Shown here piece by piece: positions 52,236-61,830 of a DNA stretch of 64,000 nucleotides. This DNA comes from Gillisella vitis (GTDB taxonomy: Bacteria > Pseudomonadota > Alphaproteobacteria > Rhizobiales > Rhizobiaceae). The translations under genes and the position numbers were made by a program. The stretch spans positions 39,441 to 103,440 of the forward strand of contig NZ_LMVL02000011.1 of the NCBI RefSeq assembly GCF_001541345.2, written 5' to 3'. Numbering within the stretch: position 1 is the stretch's first letter; each line of letters starts with the position of its first letter. Below the pieces are notes generated by a model. It saw only the letters and a program-made list of their open reading frames with translations. It was not told where the DNA came from and searched no databases.

Positions 52236-53162
52236 ATGGCTAAGAAGCATGTTGCCGTATTGCTGGGTGGATTTTCGTCGGAGCGGCCTGTCAGCCTCGC
52301 CTCTGGCACCCCTTGTGCATCGGCGCTTGAGGAACATGGCTACCGCGTGACGCGGGTTGATGTTGCCCGCGATATCGCCAGCGTACTCCAAGAGTTGAAG
52401 CCTGATGTGGTCTTCAATGCTTTGCACGGTCCTTTCGGTGAGGATGGCACCATTCAGGGCATCCTCGAATATCTCTCCATTCCCTATACGCATTCCGGTG
52501 TGCTGGCCTCGGCGCTGGCAATGGACAAGACGCAGGCGAAGATCGTGGCGGCAGCGGCGGGCATTCCCGTGGCTTTCGGTCGCCAAATGTCGCGCTTTGA
52601 AATCGGCAATGTCCATCCGATTGAGCCGCCTTACGTCGTCAAGCCAGTGCGGGAAGGTTCCAGCTTCGGCGTGGTGATCGTCAAGGAAGATCAGTCGCAT
52701 CCGCCGCAGATCCTTGGCTCTTCGGAGTGGCGCTATGGCGACACTGTCATGGTCGAATCCTATGTGGCTGGCCGTGAGCTGACTTGTGGTGTCATGGATG
52801 GCAAGCCACTGGCCGTGACCGAGGTGATTGCCAAGGCCAATACATTCTACGATTACGACTCCAAATACGCTGCAGGTGGCTCGGCCCATATCATTCCGGC
52901 GCAACTTTCACCGAAAATTTACCAAAAAATACAAGACTTGTCTGTCATGGCCCATAACGCGATCGGGTGCCGTGGCGTCAGTCGGTCTGACTTCCGTTAC
53001 GACGACCGTTTCTCTGAAGATGGCGACTTGATCTGGCTGGAAGTGAATACCCAGCCGGGCATGACGCCAACCTCGCTTGTGCCTGAAATGGCTGCGCATG
53101 CGGGCATTTCCTTTGGTGAATTCGTCAGCTGGATGGTGGAGGACGCTTCGTGTTCACGGTAA
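52236..53162 (+). CDS. ddl: D-alanine-D-alanine ligase
   Basis: 308 residues of the ATP-grasp fold. The N-terminus VAVLLGGFSSERPVSLASG, FNALHGPFGEDGTIQGILE near 60-78, VVKPVREGSSFGV near 133 and the metal-binding LEVNTQPGMTPTSLVPE near 268-284 are all DdlB features. It makes the dipeptide used by MurF. The last 13 bases overlap ftsQ. Confidence 0.95.
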   Translation: MAKKHVAVLLGGFSSERPVSLASGTPCASALEEHGYRVTRVDVARDIASVLQELKPDVVFNALHGPFGEDGTIQGILEYLSIPYTHSGVLASALAMDKTQAKIVAAAAGIPVAFGRQMSRFEIGNVHPIEPPYVVKPVREGSSFGVVIVKEDQSHPPQILGSSEWRYGDTVMVESYVAGRELTCGVMDGKPLAVTEVIAKANTFYDYDSKYAAGGSAHIIPAQLSPKIYQKIQDLSVMAHNAIGCRGVSRSDFRYDDRFSEDGDLIWLEVNTQPGMTPTSLVPEMAAHAGISFGEFVSWMVEDASCSR

Positions 53163-54088
53163 GCGCCAAAAAATCTGCAAAGGGCAGCAAGACTGCACCT
53201 TATCGCGCGCCGAGCCTGGCGGATGATGGCTTGATGGCCTTGCCCCGTCCAGTTCGCCGGTTGATGCGGTTTGTCGTCGCGCTCTGCTCGGGCAGGGTGG
53301 CTGTGCCTGAGCATCTCGGTAAGGTTTCCTTTGCGGCCTATATCCTTGCTGTCGGCGGTTACGGCATCGTCAAGGGCGGTCACTGGCCGGATTTTGCCGA
53401 GGCGATGACCTCGACGGCTGGTTTTGCGGTCGAAGATGTCAAGCTGTCGGGCAATGTCCACACGTCCGAAATCGATGTGTTGCAATCGCTGGGTCTGGAT
53501 GGGGCGACCTCCCTGGTGGCTATCGATGCCGATGATGCACGTCGCAAGGTGGCAGATCTGCCTTGGGTAGAACAGGTCGAGGTCCGCAAGATCTATCCAC
53601 GGACCATTGAAGTGAATATCAAGGAACGTGAGGCCTATGGTATCTGGCAGCACGGCACCGACCTGTCGCTGATCGAAAAGAGCGGCAGCATCATCGCGCC
53701 GCTGCGTGATAATAAATTTGCCACCCTGCCACTGTTCGTTGGCCGTGATGCCGAAGTGGCAGCCCAGGACATTGCCGGAGAGTTTACGACCTGGCCGCAG
53801 ATTACCGGTCGCGTCAAAGCCTATGTGCGTGTCGCCAGCCGTCGCTGGGATCTCTATCTCGACAATGGCGTCGTGGTGAAGCTTCCTGAAGACGATGTCG
53901 ATGGCGCGATGGCGCGTCTGGCGAAGATGGAAGCGGATCACCAATTGCTGGACCGCGACATCGCCGCCGTTGACCTTCGCCTTTCAGATCGCATGACCGT
54001 CCAATTGACACCTGAGGCGCTGGTGCGCCGTCAGGCTGCGGTGACGGCTCGCGCCAAGGCCCTTGCCAAGACGGAGAAAGAGACATGA
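53150..54088 (+). CDS. ftsQ: Cell division protein FtsQ
   Basis: 312 residues. A membrane helix is near 60-80 (AAYILAVGGYGIVKGG), followed by a POTRA domain (VEDVKLSGNVHTSEIDVLQSLGL) and the FtsQ beta domain (PWVEQVEVRKIYPRTIEVNIKEREAYGIWQ). It links early and late divisome proteins in the periplasm. Translation starts at GTG behind GGTGGAGG, inside the end of ddl. The stop overlaps ftsA by four bases. Confidence 0.93.
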   Translation: MFTVSAKKSAKGSKTAPYRAPSLADDGLMALPRPVRRLMRFVVALCSGRVAVPEHLGKVSFAAYILAVGGYGIVKGGHWPDFAEAMTSTAGFAVEDVKLSGNVHTSEIDVLQSLGLDGATSLVAIDADDARRKVADLPWVEQVEVRKIYPRTIEVNIKEREAYGIWQHGTDLSLIEKSGSIIAPLRDNKFATLPLFVGRDAEVAAQDIAGEFTTWPQITGRVKAYVRVASRRWDLYLDNGVVVKLPEDDVDGAMARLAKMEADHQLLDRDIAAVDLRLSDRMTVQLTPEALVRRQAAVTARAKALAKTEKET

Positions 54089-55410
54089 GCGTCTTCGGTT
54101 CCTCTTTCGGATTGCCCCGTATGAAACCTCTCTCGCACAAACGCAGCCATGTCGTGTCTGTTCTCGATATCGGCTCTACCAAAGTGGTCTGCATGATCGG
54201 CCGGCTGACGCCGCGCAAGGAAAGCGATGTTCTGCCGGGCCGGACCCATCATGTCGAAGTGATCGGCATCGGCCATCAGCGTTCGCGTGGCATGAAGTCC
54301 GGCGTAATCTCCGATATCGAATCGGTGGAAAGCGTCGTTCGGCTGGCGGTGGATGCCGCCGAGCGCATGGCGGGCCTGACCGTCGACAGCCTGATCGTCA
54401 ATGTTTCGGCTGGCCGGATCGGTTCGGACGTCTATACCGCCACCATTGATCTTGGCGGCCAGGAAGTGGAAAGCGCCGATCTCAAGCGTGTTCTGTCTGC
54501 GGCCAGCCATCAATCGCAACGCCGTGACCGGGTGCTGCTGCATTCGCTGGCGACCGGCTTTTCGCTGGATGGCGAGCGTGGCATCCGCGACCCGCTCGGC
54601 ATGTTCGGTGATACCCTGGGTGTCGACATGCATGTGGTGACGGCGGAGCGTCCGGCGCTGAAAAATCTCGAGCTTTGCATCAACCGCGCCCATCTGACGG
54701 TCGAGGGCCTGGTGGCAACGCCTTACGCTAGCGGCCTCGCGGCTCTGGTGGACGACGAAGTCGAGCTGGGTTGCGCTGCCATTGACATGGGCGGCGGAAC
54801 CACGACGATTTCCGTCTTTGCCGAGGGCAAGCTGATCCATACGGATGCCATCGCCATTGGCGGCCATCACGTCACGACGGATCTGGCGCGTGGTCTTTCG
54901 ACCCGCATCGAGGATGCGGAGCGGTTGAAGGTTGTGCATGGTTCGGCCTTTGCCAATGGCTCGGAAGAGCGCGATGTTGTTGCAATTCCGCCAATCGGCG
55001 AAGACGATCGCGATTTACCGATCCAGGTTCCACGTTCTTTGCTGACGCGAATCATTCAAGCGCGTATTGAAGAGACTCTGGAGATGATTCGCGACCGAAT
55101 CCACGCATCGGGCTTTAGCCCCGTGGTCGGCAAGCGTTTGGTTCTGACCGGTGGCGCAAGCCAGTTGACCGGTCTTCCGGAAGTTGCGCGGCGGATGCTC
55201 GCCCGCAATGTCCGGATTGGCCGCCCGATGGGGGTCTCTGGCCTGCCTGTGGCGGCCAAGGGACCGGCTTTCTCCACTGCGGTAGGTCTGATGATCTATC
55301 CGCAGGTGGCCGATCAGGAGATCGCCGTGGGGCAGGGAGGCTTGTTCTCCTCTGGCTCCGGCAACAGCCGCATGATGCGCGTGGGACAATGGTTGAAAGA
55401 GAGTTTTTGA
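54085..55410 (+). CDS. ftsA: Cell division protein FtsA
   Basis: 441 residues of the actin-like ATPase fold. Phosphate-1 loop VLDIGSTKVVCMIG near 29-42, phosphate-2 loop AIDMGGGTTTISVF near 232, adenosine motif VLTGGASQLTGLPE near 353. The C-terminal MRVGQWLKESF is the amphipathic membrane-targeting helix. FtsA tethers FtsZ to the membrane. Confidence 0.95.
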   Translation: MSVFGSSFGLPRMKPLSHKRSHVVSVLDIGSTKVVCMIGRLTPRKESDVLPGRTHHVEVIGIGHQRSRGMKSGVISDIESVESVVRLAVDAAERMAGLTVDSLIVNVSAGRIGSDVYTATIDLGGQEVESADLKRVLSAASHQSQRRDRVLLHSLATGFSLDGERGIRDPLGMFGDTLGVDMHVVTAERPALKNLELCINRAHLTVEGLVATPYASGLAALVDDEVELGCAAIDMGGGTTTISVFAEGKLIHTDAIAIGGHHVTTDLARGLSTRIEDAERLKVVHGSAFANGSEERDVVAIPPIGEDDRDLPIQVPRSLLTRIIQARIEETLEMIRDRIHASGFSPVVGKRLVLTGGASQLTGLPEVARRMLARNVRIGRPMGVSGLPVAAKGPAFSTAVGLMIYPQVADQEIAVGQGGLFSSGSGNSRMMRVGQWLKESF

Positions 55411-55512
55411 GGACCTGCGCCTTGCGGGTGAAAAATCGATTCGGGGCGCGCGATCAAGAGACAAGACATGGCTAGCGTGGCGATGCGGCCAGGGAAAGAA
55501 GGAACGGGTAAA

Positions 55513-57330
55513 ATGACCATCAATCTGAACAAGCCGGATATTACCGAACTCAAGCCGCGCATCACCGTGTTCGGCGTCGGCGGCGGCGGCGGCAATGCCG
55601 TTAATAACATGATCACCGCTGGTCTTCAGGGGGTGGATTTTGTTGTTGCCAATACCGATGCCCAGGCCCTGACCATGACCAAGGCAGAGCGGATCATCCA
55701 GCTCGGCGCTAATGTCACTGAAGGTCTCGGTGCCGGTTCGCAGCCGGAAGTCGGTCGTGCAGCCGCAGAAGAGTGCATTGATGAGATCATCGATCACCTG
55801 AACGGCACCCACATGTGCTTCGTCACCGCTGGCATGGGCGGCGGCACCGGCACCGGTGCGGCTCCGGTCGTTGCCCAGGCTGCTCGTAACAAAGGCATCC
55901 TGACGGTTGGTGTTGTTACCAAACCCTTCCATTTCGAAGGCGCGCGCCGCATGCGTCTGGCCGAAGCCGGTATCGATGCCTTGCAGAAGTCGGTCGATAC
56001 GCTGATCGTTATCCCGAACCAGAACCTGTTCCGCATTGCCAACGACCGGACGACCTTTGCTGACGCTTTCGCGATGGCCGACCAGGTTCTTTATTCTGGC
56101 GTTGCCTGCATCACCGACCTGATGGTCAAGGAAGGCCTGATCAATCTCGACTTCGCCGATGTTCGCTCGGTGATGCGTGAGATGGGTCGCGCCATGATGG
56201 GCACCGGCGAGGCTTCCGGCCCAGGCCGTGCGCTTCAGGCTGCCGAAGCCGCCATTGCCAACCCGCTGCTCGACGAAACCTCGATGAAGGGCGCGCAGGG
56301 CCTGCTGATCTCCATCACCGGTGGTCGCGACCTGACGCTGTTCGAAGTCGACGAAGCCGCAACCCGTATCCGCGAAGAAGTCGATGCCGACGCGAACATC
56401 ATCCTTGGCGCCACCTTCGACGAAGCGCTGGAAGGCCTGATCCGCGTGTCGGTCGTTGCCACTGGTATCGACCGTGCCGCCAATGCATTGGAAGCACGCG
56501 GTGCAGAAATGCGCACGATCTCTGCTAAGCCAGCGATTCGTCCTTCCGCAGCCTTTACGCCTGCTCCTGCCGCTCCGGCACCTCAGCCAGCACCGGTTGC
56601 CGCTGCTCCGGCACCAGCTCCGGTTGCCGCAGCTCCGTCGATCTTTGCAACGCGCCCGCTTGATCCGGTCGCCGAGCAGATCCGCAATGCTGAAGCTGAA
56701 ATGGAACGCGAACTGGAAATCGCTGTCGCCCGTCAGGCCGCCATGCATGCCCAGCCTGAGGTGCAGCAGCCTGCCGCTGCCCAGCCTGCTGACGATTTCC
56801 GCCCGCAGAGCAAGCTGTTTTCCTCGTTTGCCGCTCCGGAACAGCCGGTAGCCCGTGCGCAGCAGCCTGCTCCTGCCATGCAGCCCGCTGCTGCCGCGCC
56901 ACAGCCAGCTTTCCGCCAGGAGCCGGTCGCTCCTGTGATGCGCCAGGAACCTGCCGCGCCGGTCATGCGCCAGCCAGAACAGTCCCGCATGCCGAAGGTC
57001 GAGGATTTCTCGCCGGTCGTGCAGGCCGAGCTGGACCATCGCAACCAGCCTGCCGCCCAGCAGGCATCCGAAGATCGTGGTCCGATGGGGCTGCTGCGCC
57101 GCATCACCAACTCGCTCGGCCGTCAGGAAGACAACGTTGCTTCCGACATGACCGCACCGGCACCGGCTGCCGCTTCCCAGCAGCGCCGCCCGCTGTCGCC
57201 GGAAGCCAGCCTCTATGCACCGCGTCGCGGTAATCTGGACGATCAGGGGCGTCAGGTGCCGCAGCAGCGTGCTGCGCATGATGACGATCAGCTGGAAATT
57301 CCGGCCTTCCTGCGCCGCCAGTCGAACTAA
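55513..57330 (+). CDS. ftsZ: Cell division protein FtsZ, long-linker form
   Basis: 605 residues, much longer than the 380-400 of most FtsZ. The GTPase core (to about 320) contains GGGGGNAVNNMI, the tubulin signature GGGTGTGAAPV near 110-120 and the T7-type segment NLDFADVRSVM. An Ala/Pro/Gln-rich linker of about 250 residues follows, ending in the conserved C-terminal peptide DDQLEIPAFLRRQ that binds FtsA. The long linker is usual for the main FtsZ of rhizobia. AAGGAACGGG precedes the chosen ATG; the frame is open from 55468. Confidence 0.96.
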   Translation: MTINLNKPDITELKPRITVFGVGGGGGNAVNNMITAGLQGVDFVVANTDAQALTMTKAERIIQLGANVTEGLGAGSQPEVGRAAAEECIDEIIDHLNGTHMCFVTAGMGGGTGTGAAPVVAQAARNKGILTVGVVTKPFHFEGARRMRLAEAGIDALQKSVDTLIVIPNQNLFRIANDRTTFADAFAMADQVLYSGVACITDLMVKEGLINLDFADVRSVMREMGRAMMGTGEASGPGRALQAAEAAIANPLLDETSMKGAQGLLISITGGRDLTLFEVDEAATRIREEVDADANIILGATFDEALEGLIRVSVVATGIDRAANALEARGAEMRTISAKPAIRPSAAFTPAPAAPAPQPAPVAAAPAPAPVAAAPSIFATRPLDPVAEQIRNAEAEMERELEIAVARQAAMHAQPEVQQPAAAQPADDFRPQSKLFSSFAAPEQPVARAQQPAPAMQPAAAAPQPAFRQEPVAPVMRQEPAAPVMRQPEQSRMPKVEDFSPVVQAELDHRNQPAAQQASEDRGPMGLLRRITNSLGRQEDNVASDMTAPAPAAASQQRRPLSPEASLYAPRRGNLDDQGRQVPQQRAAHDDDQLEIPAFLRRQSN

Positions 57331-57341
57331 AGTCTGTCTTA

Positions 57342-57446
57342 GGAAAAGCGGAGCCCGCTTTTCCCGAAAAGACAAACGACAGCCAAAAATGCTGAGTCTC
57401 TTGCCAGAGACGCGGTTTGCAAACCCGGATCGAAAGATCCGGGTTT
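57342..57446 (+). terminator. Two successive hairpins after ftsZ
   Basis: A perfect 10-bp stem at 57342-57364 (GGAAAAGCGG and complement, loop AGC), starting 11 bases after the stop, and an 11-bp stem at 57421-57446 (AAACCCGGATC and complement, loop GAAA) followed by CTGTTTTC. The second is the likely terminator; the first may protect the mRNA. Confidence 0.75.
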
Positions 57447-57754
57447 CTGTTTTCACGCTGTCGGTTTCAGATGCTGATTTCCTGTTGAGACAGTGCCGTT
57501 AATCCACAGTTTTCCAAGGTTTTTTCAAGGATTCGGTTTCGTAACAATCGGAAAGAAACATTGATTTGGATTGTTGGGTTTCCAAACGTATATCCCTGAT
57601 AACGAAGAGTGTCAGGCAGACCGATGAGTGGTTGGTTGGCGCTTCAGAAGCGACGAGGCCCGGCGGTTACGCAAGGGTATGGACTGGCAGATGAGTAGCC
57701 GGTCCAGCCTTCAAGGCCTCGGATCGGATTTGAAGACTTGAAAGGTGAATGTTA
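57447..57754 (+). promoter_or_regulatory. Intergenic region carrying the lpxC promoter
   Basis: About 308 bases, AT-rich in the first half (57480-57605) and without ORFs of note. No convincing promoter hexamers or repeats were picked out. lpxC must start here as a terminator precedes it. Confidence 0.35.
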
Positions 57755-58711
57755 ATGGCAATCGGTTTGTTGAGCTTCCAGACGACTATCGCTCAACCGG
57801 TCACCCTGAAGGGTATCGGCGTGCATTCCGGTCAGCCTGTTACCATGAGCTTTCTGCCTGCCGAAGCCGGAACTGGCATCGTGTTCCACCGCCAGCATGC
57901 CAATGGTTCCGTTACCGAGCTGAAGGCTGTCGCCTCCCAGGTCGGCAATACCGATCTCAGCACCGTTCTGGGCTCTTCGCCAACCCATTGGGTGGCCACC
58001 GTTGAACATGTGATGGCCGCCATTTATTCGCTTGGTCTCGACAATCTGGTGGTTGAGGTCGATGGACCGGAAACTCCGGTCATGGACGGCAGCTCCGCCG
58101 TCTATATCGACGCCATTGAGCAGGTCGGTATTGTCAGCCTCGGTGTCAAGCGCCGCTACATCAGGGTGATGAAGCCGGTTCGGGTCGACAATGGCGCGTC
58201 CTGGGCGGAATTTCGCCCCTATGAAGGGACGCGCTTTGAAGTGGAAATCGATTTCGATTGCCCGCTGATCGGCCGCCAGTCCTGGCAGGGCGACCTGACA
58301 CCCCAGAGCTTCAAGCAGGAATTGTCGCGCGCCCGGACCTTCGGTTTCATGCGCGATGTTGAACGCTTGTGGGCCGCAGGTCTGGCGCTTGGGTCGTCGC
58401 TCGAAAATTCCGTGGTGATTTCCGATGATGACAAGGTCGTCAATATCGAGGGTCTTCGCTATCCCGACGAATTTGCCCGTCATAAGACGCTGGATGCTGT
58501 AGGCGATCTGGCTCTGGCCGGTGCGCAGTTCATCGGCTGCTACCGCTCCTATCGCGGTGGTCACAAGATGAACTCGCTGGCATTGAAGGCCCTGCTGTCG
58601 GATGCTTCGGCCTATGAAGTGGTGGAAGCGCCCGGCGCACGTAGCGGCAAGGCAAGAGTGCGGGAATTCGTTGCAGTCAATGCACCGGGTTTCGCGCCCT
58701 GGACGGCATGA
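57755..58711 (+). CDS. lpxC: UDP-3-O-acyl-N-acetylglucosamine deacetylase
   Basis: 318 residues. Zinc ligands appear in VEHVMAAIYSLGLDN (His near 85) and in the block HKTLDAVGDLALAG (His and Asp near 245-249), and a late GHKMNSLALKALL holds the catalytic His. It performs the committed step of lipid A synthesis. AAAGGTG precedes the ATG at 57755; another in-frame ATG at 57749 is possible. Confidence 0.95.
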   Translation: MAIGLLSFQTTIAQPVTLKGIGVHSGQPVTMSFLPAEAGTGIVFHRQHANGSVTELKAVASQVGNTDLSTVLGSSPTHWVATVEHVMAAIYSLGLDNLVVEVDGPETPVMDGSSAVYIDAIEQVGIVSLGVKRRYIRVMKPVRVDNGASWAEFRPYEGTRFEVEIDFDCPLIGRQSWQGDLTPQSFKQELSRARTFGFMRDVERLWAAGLALGSSLENSVVISDDDKVVNIEGLRYPDEFARHKTLDAVGDLALAGAQFIGCYRSYRGGHKMNSLALKALLSDASAYEVVEAPGARSGKARVREFVAVNAPGFAPWTA

Positions 58712-58776
58712 AGATTCGCTGCATCGTTTCGCGGAGATCTGTGCTTGGCGACGTTGTCGATAGAATCAGTTGAATT

Positions 58777-58802
58777 AAAGCGGCGCCGGAAGGCGCCGTT
58801 TT
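58777..58802 (+). terminator. Rho-independent terminator after lpxC
   Basis: CGGCGCC and GGCGCCG form a stem round GGAA, extended by AAAG against TTTT. 65 bases past the lpxC stop. Confidence 0.75.
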
Positions 58803-59090
58803 CGTGTGGTTGGTTTCGGGCATTTCATCTGATGTTACAGCATCGGAGCGAAGGTTAAGAGCCGATTTTCGGATAAATCCGATGGGAAAGCAAACTGCTA
58901 TCGCATCGTGCTGATTCCGGTTTTCTGCTCGATGCTATATTGTCCAAAATAAAACAGCAGATTGTGGCGTTACGCCATAAAAATGCGTTAAAACATCACC
59001 ATTGCGTTGCCCTATCGTTATCTTTATGGCTAAAACGCCAAGCGGAAGCGATGGCTTTTTAGAAGCAGCGCTGCAATCGGGATCTGTCGT
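58803..59090 (+). promoter_or_regulatory. Intergenic region carrying the bamD-recN promoter
   Basis: About 288 bases, AT-rich toward the middle. No ORF, tRNA or repeat found. A promoter for bamD is expected because of the terminator upstream, but none is clear enough to mark. Confidence 0.3.
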
Positions 59091-59960
59091 ATGAGTGAAG
59101 TGAAGTCTTCCATGATCAACAAATCAGCGCGGATGCTTGCCGTTTGCCTGTCTGTCGCCGGCGTTGCGCCGCTGCTCAGCGCTTGCAATACCGACAAGGA
59201 TATCGACATTACCAAGCTCGGCGCCGAGACGGATCCGCCGGAAACCCTCTATAATCAGGGTCTGGCCAACATCAAGGCTGGTAATCTTGCTGAAGCGTCG
59301 CGCAAGTTCGACGCCGTTGACAAGCAGAACCCGTTCTCCGACTGGTCGCAGAAGGCGCTTGTCATGAGCACCTTCGTCAAGTACCGGCAGGGCAAATATA
59401 CCGAGGCGATTTCGACCGGCACGCGCTACATGACGCTTTATCCGTCGACCAAGGATTCGGCCTATGTTCAATATCTGATCGGCCTGTCCAACTGGCGCCA
59501 GATCCCCAACGTCACCCAGGACCAGAAATTCTCGTCCAGGACACTTGAGGCGATGGACAAGGTGGTCAAAAACTACCCGACCTCCGAATATGTGTCCGAC
59601 GCCCAGGAAAAGATGCGCTTTGCTCGCGACCAGCTGGCTGGCAAGGAAATGCAGATCGGCCGCTATTATCTGGAGCGCAAGGAATATCTGGCGTCGATCC
59701 AGCGGTTCCGCAATGTGGTCGAGCAATATCCGACGACCAACCAGATCGAAGAAGCGCTGGCGCGTCTCGTGGAAGCCTATTATGCCATGGGCGTTGTGCA
59801 GGAAGCGCAGACGGCAGCTGCCGTGCTGGGTCACAACTATCCTGATAGCAAATGGTACAAGGATAGTTTCGAACTGCTGAAAACCGGTGGTCTTGAGCCG
59901 CGGGAAGCCCAGGAGAGCTGGATTTCCAGAGCTGGTAAAAAGATTCTGGGCTCATCCTGA
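59091..59960 (+). CDS. bamD: Outer membrane assembly lipoprotein BamD (ComL)
   Basis: 289 residues. A lipoprotein signal ends LLSAC, with Cys near 32. The rest is a run of TPR helices (PPETLYNQGLANIKAGNLAEASRKFDAV near 46 and later EYLASIQRFRNVVEQYPTTNQIEEALARLVEAYYAMG). BamD is the essential partner of BamA in inserting outer-membrane beta-barrels. An internal ATG at 59112 would give a shorter signal peptide. recN follows after 46 bases without a terminator. Confidence 0.92.
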   Translation: MSEVKSSMINKSARMLAVCLSVAGVAPLLSACNTDKDIDITKLGAETDPPETLYNQGLANIKAGNLAEASRKFDAVDKQNPFSDWSQKALVMSTFVKYRQGKYTEAISTGTRYMTLYPSTKDSAYVQYLIGLSNWRQIPNVTQDQKFSSRTLEAMDKVVKNYPTSEYVSDAQEKMRFARDQLAGKEMQIGRYYLERKEYLASIQRFRNVVEQYPTTNQIEEALARLVEAYYAMGVVQEAQTAAAVLGHNYPDSKWYKDSFELLKTGGLEPREAQESWISRAGKKILGSS

Positions 59961-60006
59961 TTTTCCAGACGGTTTATCCGTCGCCTTCGGAGAGATGTGA
60001 ACACTC

Positions 60007-61680
60007 ATGCTCGTCCAGCTTTCGATCCGCGACATCGTCTTGATCGAGCGGCTCGACCTTGGCTTTTCGGCCGGTCTGTCTGTGTTGACCGGCGAAACGG
60101 GGGCGGGGAAGTCCATTCTACTCGACAGTCTGTCGCTGGCCCTTGGCGGGCGCGGCGATGGCTCCCTTGTGCGCCATGGCGAGGACAAGGGGCAGGTGAC
60201 AGCGGTATTCGATGTCGCAATGAGCCATCCGGCCCGCCTCATGCTGCGCGAAAACGGCATTGATGACGATGGCGACCTGATTTTCCGCCGGGTGCAATCC
60301 GCCGATGGCCGCACCCGCGCCTATGTCAACGACCAGCCGATCAGCGTGCAGCTGATGCGCCAGGCCGGGCAATATCTGGTCGAAATCCATGGACAGCATG
60401 ATGATCGGGCGCTGGTGGATACCGCCGCCCACCGTCTACTGCTGGACGCTTTTGCCGGACTGACCGAAGAAGCGCAGGCGCTGGGAGACAGCTATCGCCG
60501 CTGGCGTGAGGCCGAGCGCGCCTTCAAAATCCACAAGGCCAAGGTCGAGGCTGCTGCCCGCGAGGCGGACTATCTGCGCGCCTCGGTCGAGGAGTTGGAA
60601 GGCCTCAGCCCACAGGATGGCGAGGAAGAGGATCTTGCCGAGCGCCGCTCCCGGATGCAGAAATCCGAGCGGATCGCCGGCGATATCGCCGAGGCCAGCG
60701 AATTCCTGAATGGCAATGCCTCGCCCGTGCCGATGATCGCCTCGCTGATGCGCCGCTTGGAGCGCAAGAGCAGCGAAGCCCCCGGCCTGCTGGAGGATAC
60801 CGTCAGCCTGCTGGGCACGGCGCTGGACACCTTGTCGAGCGCGCAGATGGAGGTCGAATCGGCGCTGCGCCGCACCGAGTTCGATCCACGCGAGCTGGAG
60901 CGGGTCGAAGAACGGCTGTTTGCACTGCGGGCCGCTGGCCGCAAATATTCGGTCGCTGTGGCCGATCTTCCGGCCCTTGCCGAAAAGATGATCACCGATC
61001 TCGCTGATCTCGATGCCGGTGAGGAAAAGCTCGGCACGTTGGAAAAGGCCGTAGCCGAAACCAAGACTGTTTATTTCGCCAGTGCGCAATCCCTGTCGCA
61101 GAAGCGCCAGAATGCAGCCTCTTCGCTGGCCGAAGCCGTCATGGACGAACTGCCGGCCCTGAAACTGGAGCGTGCGCGTTTCATGGTCGAGGTGACAGCG
61201 GACGCCGACAACGCCACCGCCGACGGTATCGATCTGGTCGAATTCCATGTGCAGACCAACCCCGGCACACGCCCCGGCCCAATCATGAAAGTGGCCTCCG
61301 GTGGTGAGCTATCTCGGTTTCTGCTGGCGCTGAAAGTGGCGCTGGCTGACCGAGGCTCTGCCCCGACACTTGTGTTTGACGAAATCGATACTGGCGTTGG
61401 TGGGGCTGTGGCCGATGCCATTGGCCAGCGGCTGAAACGGCTGTCGGAGCGCGTCCAGGTCCTGTCAGTGACCCACGCGCCACAGGTGGCCGCACGCGCC
61501 GCCACGCATCTGCTGATCTCCAAGGGACCAGCCAGCGGCAACGCGGAAAAGATCGCCACCCAAGTTGCAATGATCGGCCCCGACCATCGCCGCGAGGAAA
61601 TCGCCCGGATGCTGGCAGGCGCTTCGGTGACCGATGAGGCAAGAGCAGCGGCGGCGAAGCTTCTGGCCGGGGACCATTGA
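60007..61680 (+). CDS. recN: DNA repair protein RecN
   Basis: 557 residues of the SMC-like class. Walker A GETGAGKS near 30-37 follows the start motif MLVQLSIRDIVLIERLDLGF; a coiled-coil middle carries the ParE-type heptads; the C-terminal signature VASGGELSRFLLALKVAL and TLVFDEIDTGVGG form the ATPase site. It acts in double-strand break repair. Co-transcribed with bamD. Confidence 0.95.
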   Translation: MLVQLSIRDIVLIERLDLGFSAGLSVLTGETGAGKSILLDSLSLALGGRGDGSLVRHGEDKGQVTAVFDVAMSHPARLMLRENGIDDDGDLIFRRVQSADGRTRAYVNDQPISVQLMRQAGQYLVEIHGQHDDRALVDTAAHRLLLDAFAGLTEEAQALGDSYRRWREAERAFKIHKAKVEAAAREADYLRASVEELEGLSPQDGEEEDLAERRSRMQKSERIAGDIAEASEFLNGNASPVPMIASLMRRLERKSSEAPGLLEDTVSLLGTALDTLSSAQMEVESALRRTEFDPRELERVEERLFALRAAGRKYSVAVADLPALAEKMITDLADLDAGEEKLGTLEKAVAETKTVYFASAQSLSQKRQNAASSLAEAVMDELPALKLERARFMVEVTADADNATADGIDLVEFHVQTNPGTRPGPIMKVASGGELSRFLLALKVALADRGSAPTLVFDEIDTGVGGAVADAIGQRLKRLSERVQVLSVTHAPQVAARAATHLLISKGPASGNAEKIATQVAMIGPDHRREEIARMLAGASVTDEARAAAAKLLAGDH

Positions 61681-61830
61681 CGCCGCCGGATTGCCAATGG
61701 ATCTTGTTATCCTGTCGTTAGGCCGAGGTGTAGGGGAGGAACAAATCCTGGGTCCAGACGTTTGCGCCAATCTTCGTTTTGCCGAATGCTGCGCGTCCAC
61801 GCGGCTTGATCCTCTTCATACTGGTAAGTG

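Noticed and set aside
55015..57456. 813-codon ORF on the minus strand across ftsA and ftsZ
   Set aside because: It is antisense to two certain genes; long antisense frames are common in GC-rich DNA. No ribosome site or family motif.
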